Source of the DNA: an uncultured Pseudomonadota bacterium
Lineage (GTDB): Bacteria > Pseudomonadota > Gammaproteobacteria > Methylococcales > Methylomonadaceae
Reading direction: 5' to 3'
DNA length: 41,772 nucleotides
Assembly: GCA_903928965.1 (NCBI GenBank)
Contig: CAIYSZ010000068.1
Coordinates: 1 to 41,772, forward strand
Shown: positions 16,892 through 24,547 of the stretch, in pieces
Layout: each line of letters starts with the position of its first letter
Numbering within the stretch: the first letter of the stretch is position 1
Program-made: the position numbers and the translations under genes
Notes under the pieces: model-generated
Told to the model about the DNA's origin: nothing
The model's database searches: none
The model's input: only the letters and a program-made list of their open reading frames with translations

Positions 16892-17539
16892 ATGGGTTTT
16901 CTTATGAAAATACAGCATCTATTCCATCAGTCCAAAATTAGGCATGAGATCATCATGCTCGCTATTCTGATGGCGGGTTCCGCGCAAGCGGCGACACTGA
17001 TTAGCAACAGTTTTAGTTCCCTACCGATTGTCGGACCCAATGATGCGCGTATTCATGGACAAATGACGTCCATCACGCAGATGTTCTCCGATAACACTCA
17101 AAAAGGGTATGCATTGGTTGATGTCAATATTCCCATTCCCAATGCTTCGCTAGGGATTAGCTCGACTCTGATGGCGTCCAACACCAAACTGTTGGCGTCA
17201 ATTAGCCGGCAAAATCAACCTTATCTCAATTGTACGCTTGATGCTCGGGCCGTCACGGCGGCCAGCGCCGTTTTCACCTTGGGCGTGAAAACCTTCAATG
17301 ATGAAACATTGGTGCGGTGGGGTGTCTGCGATGATCCCAATCAGCCCGGCTACGAATCGATTTTTCCCGCTTTTCAGCCCGGTGATATAGTGCGGCTAAG
17401 CATACAGGGCGGCGCGGTTATTGGAACCTTTACTTTTCCCGCCGCGCCGAGTAATACCTCGCCTAGGACGGCGAGCCAAAATTTCGCCGTGATGAAGATA
17501 CTGGAAAACAGCGCTTATAAGGTTTCCGCGCTTCCTTAG
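16892..17539 (+). CDS. secreted single-Trp protein beside the di-heme cytochrome
   Basis: 215 residues, or 211 from the ATG at 16904. It has a signal peptide with cleavage likely after GSAQA, then a beta-rich mature part of about 180 residues. The mature chain has one tryptophan (VRWGVC), one histidine and two cysteines (LNCTLD and WGVCDD) that could form a disulfide. I recognise no family. Position suggests a partner or substrate of the upstream MauG-like enzyme, analogous to SACCP-MopE, CorB-CorA and MbnH-MbnP pairs. It lacks the W-x-H copper motif of MopE/CorA. Neither possible start has a good SD. Confidence 0.6.
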   Translation: MGFLMKIQHLFHQSKIRHEIIMLAILMAGSAQAATLISNSFSSLPIVGPNDARIHGQMTSITQMFSDNTQKGYALVDVNIPIPNASLGISSTLMASNTKLLASISRQNQPYLNCTLDARAVTAASAVFTLGVKTFNDETLVRWGVCDDPNQPGYESIFPAFQPGDIVRLSIQGGAVIGTFTFPAAPSNTSPRTASQNFAVMKILENSAYKVSALP

Positions 17540-17753
17540 ATTGATAGTTGTAGCACAAGGGAACGCTTTAAAAAGTTGGAGCGCCGCGCTAGACGGACCG
17601 ATAAAGCATACTGGAGCCCCCTTTTGCCCCCTTGGGGCGGGAAGATTGCCGATCGGTCGGCGTGGAGGCACGGTTAATTTAGTTTGGCACATCCATGTGC
17701 CGAGTAACGATTCTTCCAATACCTGGAATTAACGCCGAGCAGCCGTTTTCGCT

Positions 17754-18512
17754 TTAGGAGACGAAACCGGTTTTCCGGCGCGAATAGCCGACTAAGCCAG
17801 CAATGGCGCTGCCAAACAACCACACCGCCGAAGGAACCGGAACCGCGCTCGCGGTAGCGGTAAGTAAATTGTGGCCCGTGGTTTTACCGCTGGTGTTGTT
17901 ATAGTCGGAACCGCCATCCAGGATGTAGTAGTCGCCTGGAGCCAATCCGGTCAAGGTCAGCGTGACGTAAGCCAAGCCATTGCTGTCGGTGCCATAAGTG
18001 TATGATCCTGAAACAGAAGCGCCAATGCCGCCATGTCCCACGGCGTTACCGTCGGCGTTGGTGAAAGTCGCGCCGGCGTTGCCGTAGCCAACCAAATAAT
18101 CCACAGACCCAGTCAGAAAGTCGTTGGTGTTGCCGCCGGTTGTTGGGCCGGTAACTTGGTCGTATTGATGAGAGCCGTCAATGTGGCCGGTGGCGGCGCC
18201 ATCGATTTTATGCCAAACGGTAAAGCCGGGCAGGGCGTCGGTGGTTGCCGTTTCGCTATCGGTGATTGAAACAGTGCCCGTGCCGCCGGAAACAATTAAG
18301 TCATGATAGCTGGAGGTGTGGTTCCAGCCTAGATTCGCTCCGAATGCGAAAGACCAGGAGGTTTTGCTGTTGCTGTCGGTGACCGAGGCGGTGCTGCCTG
18401 CGGCGCCGCTGTCGAAAGCAACTAAAGTAGCGTTAGCCTGGATTGAAACCGACGATAGCGCCGCGACCCCCAAAAGGCCAATAATGGCTTTGTTGAGTTT
18501 CTTTTTGATCAT
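17754..18512 (-). CDS. PEP-CTERM sorted secreted protein
   Basis: 252 residues: N-terminal signal peptide ending at QANA, a Gly/Ser/Thr-rich beta domain, and a C-terminal sorting tail VPVPSAVWLFGSAIAGLVGYSRRK, i.e. short Pro motif, hydrophobic helix, basic cluster. This is the methanotroph variant of PEP-CTERM, processed by exosortase. No exosortase is in the window. The function of the body is unknown. It is convergent with the single-Trp protein gene and preceded by a riboswitch-like leader (18605-18690). Confidence 0.85.
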   Translation of the reverse strand: MIKKKLNKAIIGLLGVAALSSVSIQANATLVAFDSGAAGSTASVTDSNSKTSWSFAFGANLGWNHTSSYHDLIVSGGTGTVSITDSETATTDALPGFTVWHKIDGAATGHIDGSHQYDQVTGPTTGGNTNDFLTGSVDYLVGYGNAGATFTNADGNAVGHGGIGASVSGSYTYGTDSNGLAYVTLTLTGLAPGDYYILDGGSDYNNTSGKTTGHNLLTATASAVPVPSAVWLFGSAIAGLVGYSRRKTGFVS

Positions 18513-18604
18513 TGTAATACCTCATAAATTTGAAAGTTCATTGGGTTCATTTACGTTGTGATGCTCTTCCCGTCGTTCAAGGAAGTTGACTCCCCATCAC
18601 ATCT

Positions 18605-18690
18605 TAGGAGGTAACCCGGCTGTCTCAGAAACTCTGAAACCCGTGGCATTCCGGCCCCGCCTCGCGACGGGTGTGGCAAAAGTTCTCGCA
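18605..18690 (-). promoter_or_regulatory. GEMM (c-di-GMP-I)-like riboswitch candidate, variant core
   Basis: Read on the minus strand: TTTTGCCACACC, then hairpin CCCGTC-GCGA-GGCGGG with a GNRA loop, the joiner GCCGGAATGCCACGG, a second hairpin GTTTCAGA-GTT-TCTGAGAC, then CAGCCGGGTTACC. This is the two-hairpin GEMM layout; GGGG-CG-AA-GCCACGGG and AGCCGGGTTRCC match the known consensus. Positions that form the ligand pocket differ: the joiner reads CCGGAATGCC where the consensus has ACGCAAAGCC, and the 5' GGCAAACC is replaced. It ends about 95 bases before the PEP-CTERM gene. c-di-GMP commonly controls surface genes. Variant subclasses with altered cores are known. Confidence 0.6.
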
Positions 18691-18890
18691 GTACTTTCTT
18701 CCTGAAAGAAACGGCAATCGCTTTCACTGATTACCGTTCAAGTACACCAATTTTTTTACTTTGAGAATCAAATGATATGCATAAATTGAGCCATGTTTAT
18801 TATATTAACAATTACAATGAGTTATATTGAAAAAAGAAAGAGTTTGAATGTTAATATCATTTATAAATAGGGGATATGCCTTATTTTTAG

Positions 18891-18911
18891 GTTAAATAAC
18901 ACAGTTTAATT
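18891..18911 (+). repeat. 21-bp direct repeat, right copy
   Basis: Identical over 21 bases and in the same orientation to 14223-14243. The two copies bracket the di-heme cytochrome, its secreted neighbour and the PEP-CTERM gene, about 4.7 kb in all. They could be a duplicated target, an att-like pair or a shared operator. Confidence 0.8.
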
Positions 18912-19111
18912 GTTAACTAGGTGTTTTAACTGAGTCGATTATCAATAAAGCCGGGACAATCCAGCCCAATCCATTGCTTCCGAGCTAGGGGGAATTAACA
19001 CCACTATTGAGTTGCTCAGCCACGGCAAGCTGAACATGAAACTTGTCGCGCAATGTTGTATTCTATGCCGATGTCAAAAAACAAACCGTCAGTTAACGAT
19101 CAAATATCCTT

Positions 19112-20818
19112 ATGCAGCAAACAGCTTCCTCCAAAATAGGCCGCAACGAGCCTTGTCCCTGTGGCAGCGGAAAAAAATACAAGTCTTGTTGTAACGGTTC
19201 AGCCTTAAAAGGCGATAGAACTATTCCGCCTGACGCCCAGGTTATGCAGCAACATGCTCAGAGAGCAGTCGCTCAGGGGGACTTTGCCGGGGCCGAGCAA
19301 TGGTTCCGCAAGTTACACGCTATAAGACCTAATGATGCTTTAGTTTTAGCCAGTCTCGGGCAAGCCTTGTGTTGGCTAAACCGGAAACGAGAAGGTTTAA
19401 GTTATTTATTACGCGCCGCCAAGCTGTTAGAGAATCAAGCCAAAAAAAACGTAGATCCCCGGCCGATTATAGAATTATCCAGCCAGTTACTGCATTGGGG
19501 CGAGGTAAATGCCGCCGAACGTTTGGCTAAGCTAGCGGTTACGCTTACCGCCAATTCACCGTTCGCCTTGAATAATTTAGCGCTTTGTTTGAGCCGGGTC
19601 AATCGTAATAGTGAGGCGCTACCTATTGCCAGGCAAGTTTGTCAGCTCTTACCCAATCACCCTGGATGCAATATATTGTTAGCTATAATAGAATCGCAGC
19701 TAGGTGACTCTAGCGCGGCTTTGGAGCGTCTGGAAAGCGTTATACGCCGTAATGACGACCCTGAACAAACCGCGCGCGCCCATCTTGAAATGGGCGTTAT
19801 CCTAGATAAACTGGGTCGTTATGACGAGGCTTTTCCGGCGCTAACCAAGGCCGCGGAAAGCCGTTCCGCGTTGCTGAAGCAGCGTCCCGAAACGCGGGAA
19901 TATTTATTCGAGGTATTACAAACCAATAGTCTTGGTTTTGATTGTGAATTACTCCATCGCTGGCCGGCGGAAGCGCTAAAAGAGGATGAATTGCCGACGC
20001 CAGCGTTTTTGTTGGGTTTTTTACGGTCAGGCACCACACTGACGGAACAAATACTGGATGCGCATCCACGGGTGATTGCTACCGACGAGAGTAGCATCGT
20101 GCATGAACTTACTCAAGAACTTCAGTCTATTAGCGGTATTACTAATGACCATGCGCGGGCATTGAAATCTCTAAATGATTCTCAAATAAAACAGCTTCGC
20201 CAATTTTATTGGCAACGCATGCGTCAAGAATACGGCGAGGACGTCATGCACAAACAGCTTGTCGACAAAAATGCCCTGAATACTATTGATGTAGGGGTAA
20301 TAAGCGTGATATTCCCGGAGGCTAAAATTTTGTTTGCGCTTCGTGATCCTAGGGATGTTTGCATTAGTTGTTTCATGCAGGCATTTTCACCTGCCCCGGC
20401 AACGGTCAACTTACTTTCATGGCAAGGTATCGCCAAGCAGTATGCGGCAGTCATGCATTATTGGTTAAAGGTGAGATATGATATTCAGCCGAAGTTTCTT
20501 GAATTACGCTACGAAGATACCGTTGCTGATTTTGAACAAACGTACCGAAAGGTCTTTGCCTTTTTAGGCGTCGAATGGTGGCCCGATGTAATAAAGTATC
20601 ACGAACAAACCAAAGGCCGCTACATTTCCACCCCCAGTTTTTCGGCGGTGTCGCAGCCGGTTTATCGCACGGCCGTAGCCCGCTGGAAACACTATGAAGC
20701 ACGGTTTGCATCCATTCTTCCCATACTAGCGCCATTCATTGATGTTTTTGGTTATGCGGATCGCCCTATTGAGCAGCCCATTCAGAGTAACTCATTCCTA
20801 CTAACTCATTCCGAGTAA
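19112..20818 (+). CDS. SEC-C / TPR / sulfotransferase fusion
   Basis: 568 residues in three parts. A SEC-C zinc motif, CPCGSGKKYKSCC, lies within the first 30 residues. A TPR superhelix follows (about 45-270; e.g. ALVLASLGQALCWLNRKREG, ARAHLEMGVILDKLGRYDEA). The sulfotransferase domain has the 5'-phosphosulfate loop GFLRSGTTLTEQIL near residue 300 and the 3'-phosphate motif LRDPRDVCIS near 408. It should transfer sulfate from PAPS to an unknown acceptor, probably a carbohydrate or protein. TPR-sulfotransferases are common in aquatic proteobacteria; the SEC-C motif on one is less usual. No PAPS synthesis genes are nearby. Confidence 0.8.
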   Translation: MQQTASSKIGRNEPCPCGSGKKYKSCCNGSALKGDRTIPPDAQVMQQHAQRAVAQGDFAGAEQWFRKLHAIRPNDALVLASLGQALCWLNRKREGLSYLLRAAKLLENQAKKNVDPRPIIELSSQLLHWGEVNAAERLAKLAVTLTANSPFALNNLALCLSRVNRNSEALPIARQVCQLLPNHPGCNILLAIIESQLGDSSAALERLESVIRRNDDPEQTARAHLEMGVILDKLGRYDEAFPALTKAAESRSALLKQRPETREYLFEVLQTNSLGFDCELLHRWPAEALKEDELPTPAFLLGFLRSGTTLTEQILDAHPRVIATDESSIVHELTQELQSISGITNDHARALKSLNDSQIKQLRQFYWQRMRQEYGEDVMHKQLVDKNALNTIDVGVISVIFPEAKILFALRDPRDVCISCFMQAFSPAPATVNLLSWQGIAKQYAAVMHYWLKVRYDIQPKFLELRYEDTVADFEQTYRKVFAFLGVEWWPDVIKYHEQTKGRYISTPSFSAVSQPVYRTAVARWKHYEARFASILPILAPFIDVFGYADRPIEQPIQSNSFLLTHSE

Positions 20819-21023
20819 CCGAATCTGATTTTCACTAAACCAGTATCCAAGTACATGTGCATAAATTTTTCCAGTATTTTTTAATGTGTTACAATGCTTC
20901 TGGAGGTCGATAGGCGGCAAGCGTTTGAAAGGGTTAAGAAGGTTGGTAATATAGATTAAAAGGCCCTTTACGTTTCATGAACATAGTTATGTGTTGTTAG
21001 GTGCTTATCAAGGTGCGAATCGA

Positions 21024-23015
21024 ATGAGTTTAATTCTGCCAATAAATATCCAAGAGTTATTGTATTGTCGCGGAGTCGAATCGGCTCGTGTTGAATTCAA
21101 GGCAAGTTGGGATGTAAAAACAACGGGTTTTCAGGTTCTGAAAACCATCTGCGCTTTCGCGAATGATCTACAAAACTTGAATGGCGGTTATATTGTCATG
21201 GGTGTTGAAGAAAATAACGGTTTAGCAGTAATGCCTCCGAAAGGGCTAAAGCCTGAGGAAATTGAATCCATACAAAAATGGGTAAGAGGAAATTGTAATC
21301 GTATTGATCCCGAGTATCAGCCTGTTTTTTCTCCTGAAATTATCAGTAACAGGCATATTCTGATTATCTGGATACCCGGTAGTGACATAAGGCCGCATAA
21401 CGTTCCGGATGGAGAAAAAGGCGAACGCAAATATTTTGTCAGGATCGGTTCTGAATCGGTGGATGCCGCTAAAAATGGCGTACAAGAGCAACTTCTGCAA
21501 ATGACGGCGCGAGTGCCTTTTGATGACCGGCGCGCACAGCAAGCTAGAACCGAAGACATGAGGGAAAGCAAGGTTAGGGAGTTCTTAAAAGATATCCACA
21601 GCGGGTTATTAGAAGAAACCGATACCAAGGAACTATACCGTAAACTCAAGATCGCCGCGCCGGTCAACGGTCATGATGTCCCCAAAAATATTGGTTTATT
21701 GTTGTTCAGTGAAAATCCGGAGCAATGGTTTTCAGGGGCAAGAATTGAAATTGTGCAATTTGCGGGAGGCGCCCCAGGCAATGTCTTGGAAGAAAAAACA
21801 TTTCGCGGCGGCATTCATGAGCAATTAAAAAATGCATTAAGTTTTTTAGAAAATCTATCCAGCTCGCATCTTGAAAAACAAGATAGTTCATTTCGAGTCA
21901 AAGGTTGGGTTAGCTACCCCATTCCCGCGCTGCGGGAAGCATTGGTCAATGCGGTTTATCATCGTGGCTATGAAGCCAATCCTGAACCCATTAAGGTTTA
22001 CCTTTACCCGGATCGTATTGAAATAATTAGCTACCCAGGACCTATTCAAGGGATAAAACAAGAGCATTTGTTGCAACTATTACCCATACCTCCTGTCCCC
22101 GCGCGTAACCGCAGAATAGGTGAATTCCTGAAGGAATTAAATTTGTCCGAGGGGCGTGGCACGGGTTTACCGAAACTGTATAGGGTTATGCGTGAAAATG
22201 GTTCACAAGACCCGCGTTTTGATTTTGATGCGGAGCGCACTTATTTTCGGGTAACTCTCCCTGCTCATCCTGAATATATTGCGATTTCAGCTCTAAGAGA
22301 TGCCGCGCATTTGCGGGCAATCGGCAATGATACCCATGCGTTTATCCGCATCGAAGACACTTGGAAACAGATGCCGGGTTCGCCCACGTTGACGGCGGAA
22401 TTAATTCGACTTCTTGGGGGGAAAGGACGAATTGATGCTGCTGAGTCGGTGTATGGCAAATTTAGAGAATTGACTACGGACGCTTTTGTACCTTTGGTTG
22501 CCAATGTGCTTATCGAAACCCTACTTGATCTGGGCCAGGAAAATGCCGCAAGAAAGTATTTAGGTCAACTTCCTCAATACCTATCCAGTGTCGATGCCTT
22601 GGATTCCGCCATTCTTGCCCGTCGGTTGGGAAGACAAGAAATTGCCCATCGTTATTTTGAACGCGCGGGAGAGGCGCTTTTGCATGATACAAGAGCCATG
22701 CACGAATTTGCGCAAACTAAAATCAAGCTCGCTCAACAAATTTTGCGCGAACGACGTGGCCATAAGCACGGCTTTGATTCTAATCGGCGCTTGCTTTTAG
22801 AAGCCAGGGAATTGTTAGAGCGCGCCACTCAAATGGATGCGGACAAAACGCGTCATGCCTGGGTATGGCGTGACTTGGGCCGCGTTAAAAAATGGTTGAA
22901 AGCGCCGGGCAGTGAAGTTAAAACTGCCTACCAACATGCCATTGAACTTTTGCCTAGCGAAGAACTTTTTAAGGCTGAACTAGCTAAATGGGAGGAATCC
23001 GCGCCAGATTATTGA
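21024..23015 (+). CDS. AlbA_2/Schlafen-type ATP-binding protein with C-terminal helical repeats
   Basis: 663 residues from the ATG at 21024 (AAGGTG upstream). The N-terminal AlbA_2 domain runs from ESARVEFKASWD to GGYIVMGVEENNG. The middle ATP-binding region holds PALREALVNAVYHRGYE (near residue 300), YPDRIEIISYPGP and GRGTGLPKLYRVM, typical of the COG2865 group of putative transcriptional regulators. The last 200 residues are Ala/Leu/Arg-rich helices resembling TPRs (ILARRLGRQEIAHRYFERAGEALL, in parts). Such proteins occur in regulatory and defence contexts. No partner gene is adjacent, and a shared terminator follows. Confidence 0.75.
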   Translation: MSLILPINIQELLYCRGVESARVEFKASWDVKTTGFQVLKTICAFANDLQNLNGGYIVMGVEENNGLAVMPPKGLKPEEIESIQKWVRGNCNRIDPEYQPVFSPEIISNRHILIIWIPGSDIRPHNVPDGEKGERKYFVRIGSESVDAAKNGVQEQLLQMTARVPFDDRRAQQARTEDMRESKVREFLKDIHSGLLEETDTKELYRKLKIAAPVNGHDVPKNIGLLLFSENPEQWFSGARIEIVQFAGGAPGNVLEEKTFRGGIHEQLKNALSFLENLSSSHLEKQDSSFRVKGWVSYPIPALREALVNAVYHRGYEANPEPIKVYLYPDRIEIISYPGPIQGIKQEHLLQLLPIPPVPARNRRIGEFLKELNLSEGRGTGLPKLYRVMRENGSQDPRFDFDAERTYFRVTLPAHPEYIAISALRDAAHLRAIGNDTHAFIRIEDTWKQMPGSPTLTAELIRLLGGKGRIDAAESVYGKFRELTTDAFVPLVANVLIETLLDLGQENAARKYLGQLPQYLSSVDALDSAILARRLGRQEIAHRYFERAGEALLHDTRAMHEFAQTKIKLAQQILRERRGHKHGFDSNRRLLLEARELLERATQMDADKTRHAWVWRDLGRVKKWLKAPGSEVKTAYQHAIELLPSEELFKAELAKWEESAPDY

Positions 23016-23020
23016 AGAGA

Positions 23021-23050
23021 AAAAATACCCCGGCAAGCCGGGGTATTTTT
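23021..23050. terminator. bidirectional intrinsic terminator
   Basis: A perfect 14-bp stem AAAAATACCCCGGC / GCCGGGGTATTTTT with a 2-nt gap. It gives a GC-rich hairpin flanked by A and T tracts on both strands, so it can end both the AlbA_2 gene (+) and fae (-), which converge here. Confidence 0.93.
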
Positions 23051-23072
23051 AAAGCCTTGAACAGCGTTTGGA

Positions 23073-23588
23073 TTAAACGTTGTTTGCGGCGAATGGGTGT
23101 TTCGCCGCGCCTTTGGCTTCAACTACTTCTTTAGCGGTTGGGGTGCCGGCTACTGCGCGGGCAATCGCTTCTTTGGTCGCTTTGTAGTTGAATTCTTCGA
23201 TTTTCGCGTCGTCTTCGGCCAACCAGTGGATGAATACGCCAACGGAAACAAACAAGTCATCAGCTTCGTCGGCTGGGATGGTGCCGTCTTCAACGGAGTC
23301 GGCAACCGCCATGGCAACAGCGCGTTGAGCTGGGCCAAACATTTGCACGGCTTGTTTAGCGCCTTTGATGGTGACTTTGTTGAACAAGATGGTGGCTGGT
23401 TTAACCAACAGGTTTGGAGCGACAACCGCCAACAAAGTGGAGAAACCGTCTTTGTTGTTGGTCAAAGCGTTTGCAAAAGCGGATTCAGCAGCGGAACCGC
23501 GTGGGCCGAGGATCAAGTCGATATGAGCGATTTCGTTGCCTTCGCCTACCAAAGATTCGCCTACGCGCAAGTTTGTAATTTTAGCCAT
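23073..23588 (-). CDS. fae: formaldehyde-activating enzyme
   Basis: 171 residues, the normal Fae length, cytosolic. It catalyses condensation of formaldehyde with tetrahydromethanopterin to methylene-H4MPT, the entry step of formaldehyde oxidation in methylotrophs. [16 protein letters not shown] and [12 protein letters not shown] open the protein; H22 is at the position of the proposed catalytic His. [18 protein letters not shown] and VGVFIHWLA are further conserved segments. AAGGGGA lies upstream of the ATG. A strong terminator follows, so it is probably transcribed alone at high level. Confidence 0.96.
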   Translation of the reverse strand: MAKITNLRVGESLVGEGNEIAHIDLILGPRGSAAESAFANALTNNKDGFSTLLAVVAPNLLVKPATILFNKVTIKGAKQAVQMFGPAQRAVAMAVADSVEDGTIPADEADDLFVSVGVFIHWLAEDDAKIEEFNYKATKEAIARAVAGTPTAKEVVEAKGAAKHPFAANNV

Positions 23589-23627
23589 TTTTAATTTATC
23601 CCCTTAAGATAATATGAACGAAACAAA

Positions 23628-23644
23628 AACGGGTTTCGCCCGTT
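23628..23644 (-). terminator. hairpin between citG-like gene and fae
   Basis: On the minus strand AACGGG-CGAAA-CCCGTT is followed by TTTG. The short GC stem with a U-rich tail fits termination of the bat/citG-like operon just before fae. It could equally be a leader hairpin of fae mRNA, as I could not place the fae promoter with confidence. Confidence 0.55.
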
Positions 23645-23690
23645 AATGAATTTTTTGCAAAAATCTTTGCGATTGTAACATATAGCTTTA

Positions 23691-24539
23691 TTACGCTTCT
23701 AGTAAATTCTTTAGAAGCGCAACCAGCACGGTTGCAACAGTTAAATCAGCGGTTGTGCCCGGATTGATTTTGCGGTCTTTTAGCGTTTTATCCAATTGAT
23801 AAAGTTTGGGTAATACACTTTGCAGACCGGACGCGGCTTGCAACTCATGGTCTAGTGCAGCCATCTCGGCGCGCACCCAATCGGTAAACCGCCGCTCGTA
23901 TTTTCGCTCGATATGACTATCAGGGTATTGGCTCAGCAGCCGGCAATAAACCAGCAGGGCAGACCATGCCGAATCGCCAGACGAAACGAAAGCACGATTA
24001 TACTCTAAAAGAGCGAAATCAAAAATATGTATGAAGCCATGCGTATATTGGTAAGCGATTAAATCCCGGGTTTCCGCCAAGGCCATGGCTTGTACTAAAG
24101 TGACTTCCGGGGTTTGGTTCACGTCTTGGCTTGCGGCCTGACCCAGCCCGCCCGGCATGGCCAGGCGGATGGCGCGGTAAGTCCAGTCGGCGTCTTGACG
24201 GGTGGCGCCCGCCAAGACTTGTTGCAGGGCTTGGCGCAGGCTTTGTCCGGGCTCACAATGCGCGGCGGCTTGCAGCAGGGGGGCGCATAATAAAATAATC
24301 CCCAAGTTGGTGTTGCAGTGCACGGCTTGCCGGGTCGCACGGACGGCGTGGTAGATTTTTTCGCCTAGCGTGTAATGGGGGTTCGTCAGCGGCGCGGCGC
24401 TGGCATGGGCGCTGAGCCGAAAATCGGCGGCGGTCATGTCGTGCGCGGCGCTGTATATGCTGACGTTGCCGGGTTTAAAGGCCAATAATTCAATTTCGCA
24501 CGCTTTTACGTAGGCTTGCGTCAGCAGTTCGGGTTGCAT
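23691..24539 (-). CDS. CitG/MdcB-like triphosphoribosyl-dephospho-CoA synthase family protein
   Basis: 282 residues. KPGNVSIYSAAHDM near the N terminus, NTNLGIILLCAPLL and GTTADLTVATVLVALL at the end are conserved in the CitG family (ATP:dephospho-CoA triphosphoribosyl transferase). No citrate or malonate lyase genes are present. Homologues occur near H4MPT genes in methylotrophs, and fae follows here by 102 bases, so a role in C1 cofactor chemistry is likely but unproven. It starts 8 bases after batD and is probably the last gene of that operon. Confidence 0.7.
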   Translation of the reverse strand: MQPELLTQAYVKACEIELLAFKPGNVSIYSAAHDMTAADFRLSAHASAAPLTNPHYTLGEKIYHAVRATRQAVHCNTNLGIILLCAPLLQAAAHCEPGQSLRQALQQVLAGATRQDADWTYRAIRLAMPGGLGQAASQDVNQTPEVTLVQAMALAETRDLIAYQYTHGFIHIFDFALLEYNRAFVSSGDSAWSALLVYCRLLSQYPDSHIERKYERRFTDWVRAEMAALDHELQAASGLQSVLPKLYQLDKTLKDRKINPGTTADLTVATVLVALLKNLLEA

Positions 24540-24547
24540 TATGCCGC

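Larger units (their letters stand above)
18513..19111. other. divergent intergenic region
   Basis: Contains the leader of the PEP-CTERM gene (minus strand, 18513-18760) with the GEMM-like element, the right copy of the 21-bp repeat (18891-18911), and about 200 bases before the sulfotransferase gene with no recognisable signal. The 18760-18890 part is very AT-rich. Confidence 0.5.

Noticed and set aside
16892-17539. Identity as CorA/MopE copper protein
   Set aside because: Position fits, but the W-x-H copper/kynurenine motif and the needed histidines are absent in the mature chain.
17540-17753. Possible terminator GGCACAT-CC-ATGTGCC near 17686-17701
   Set aside because: The stem has a 2-nt loop and no T tract on either side, so I do not call it a terminator.
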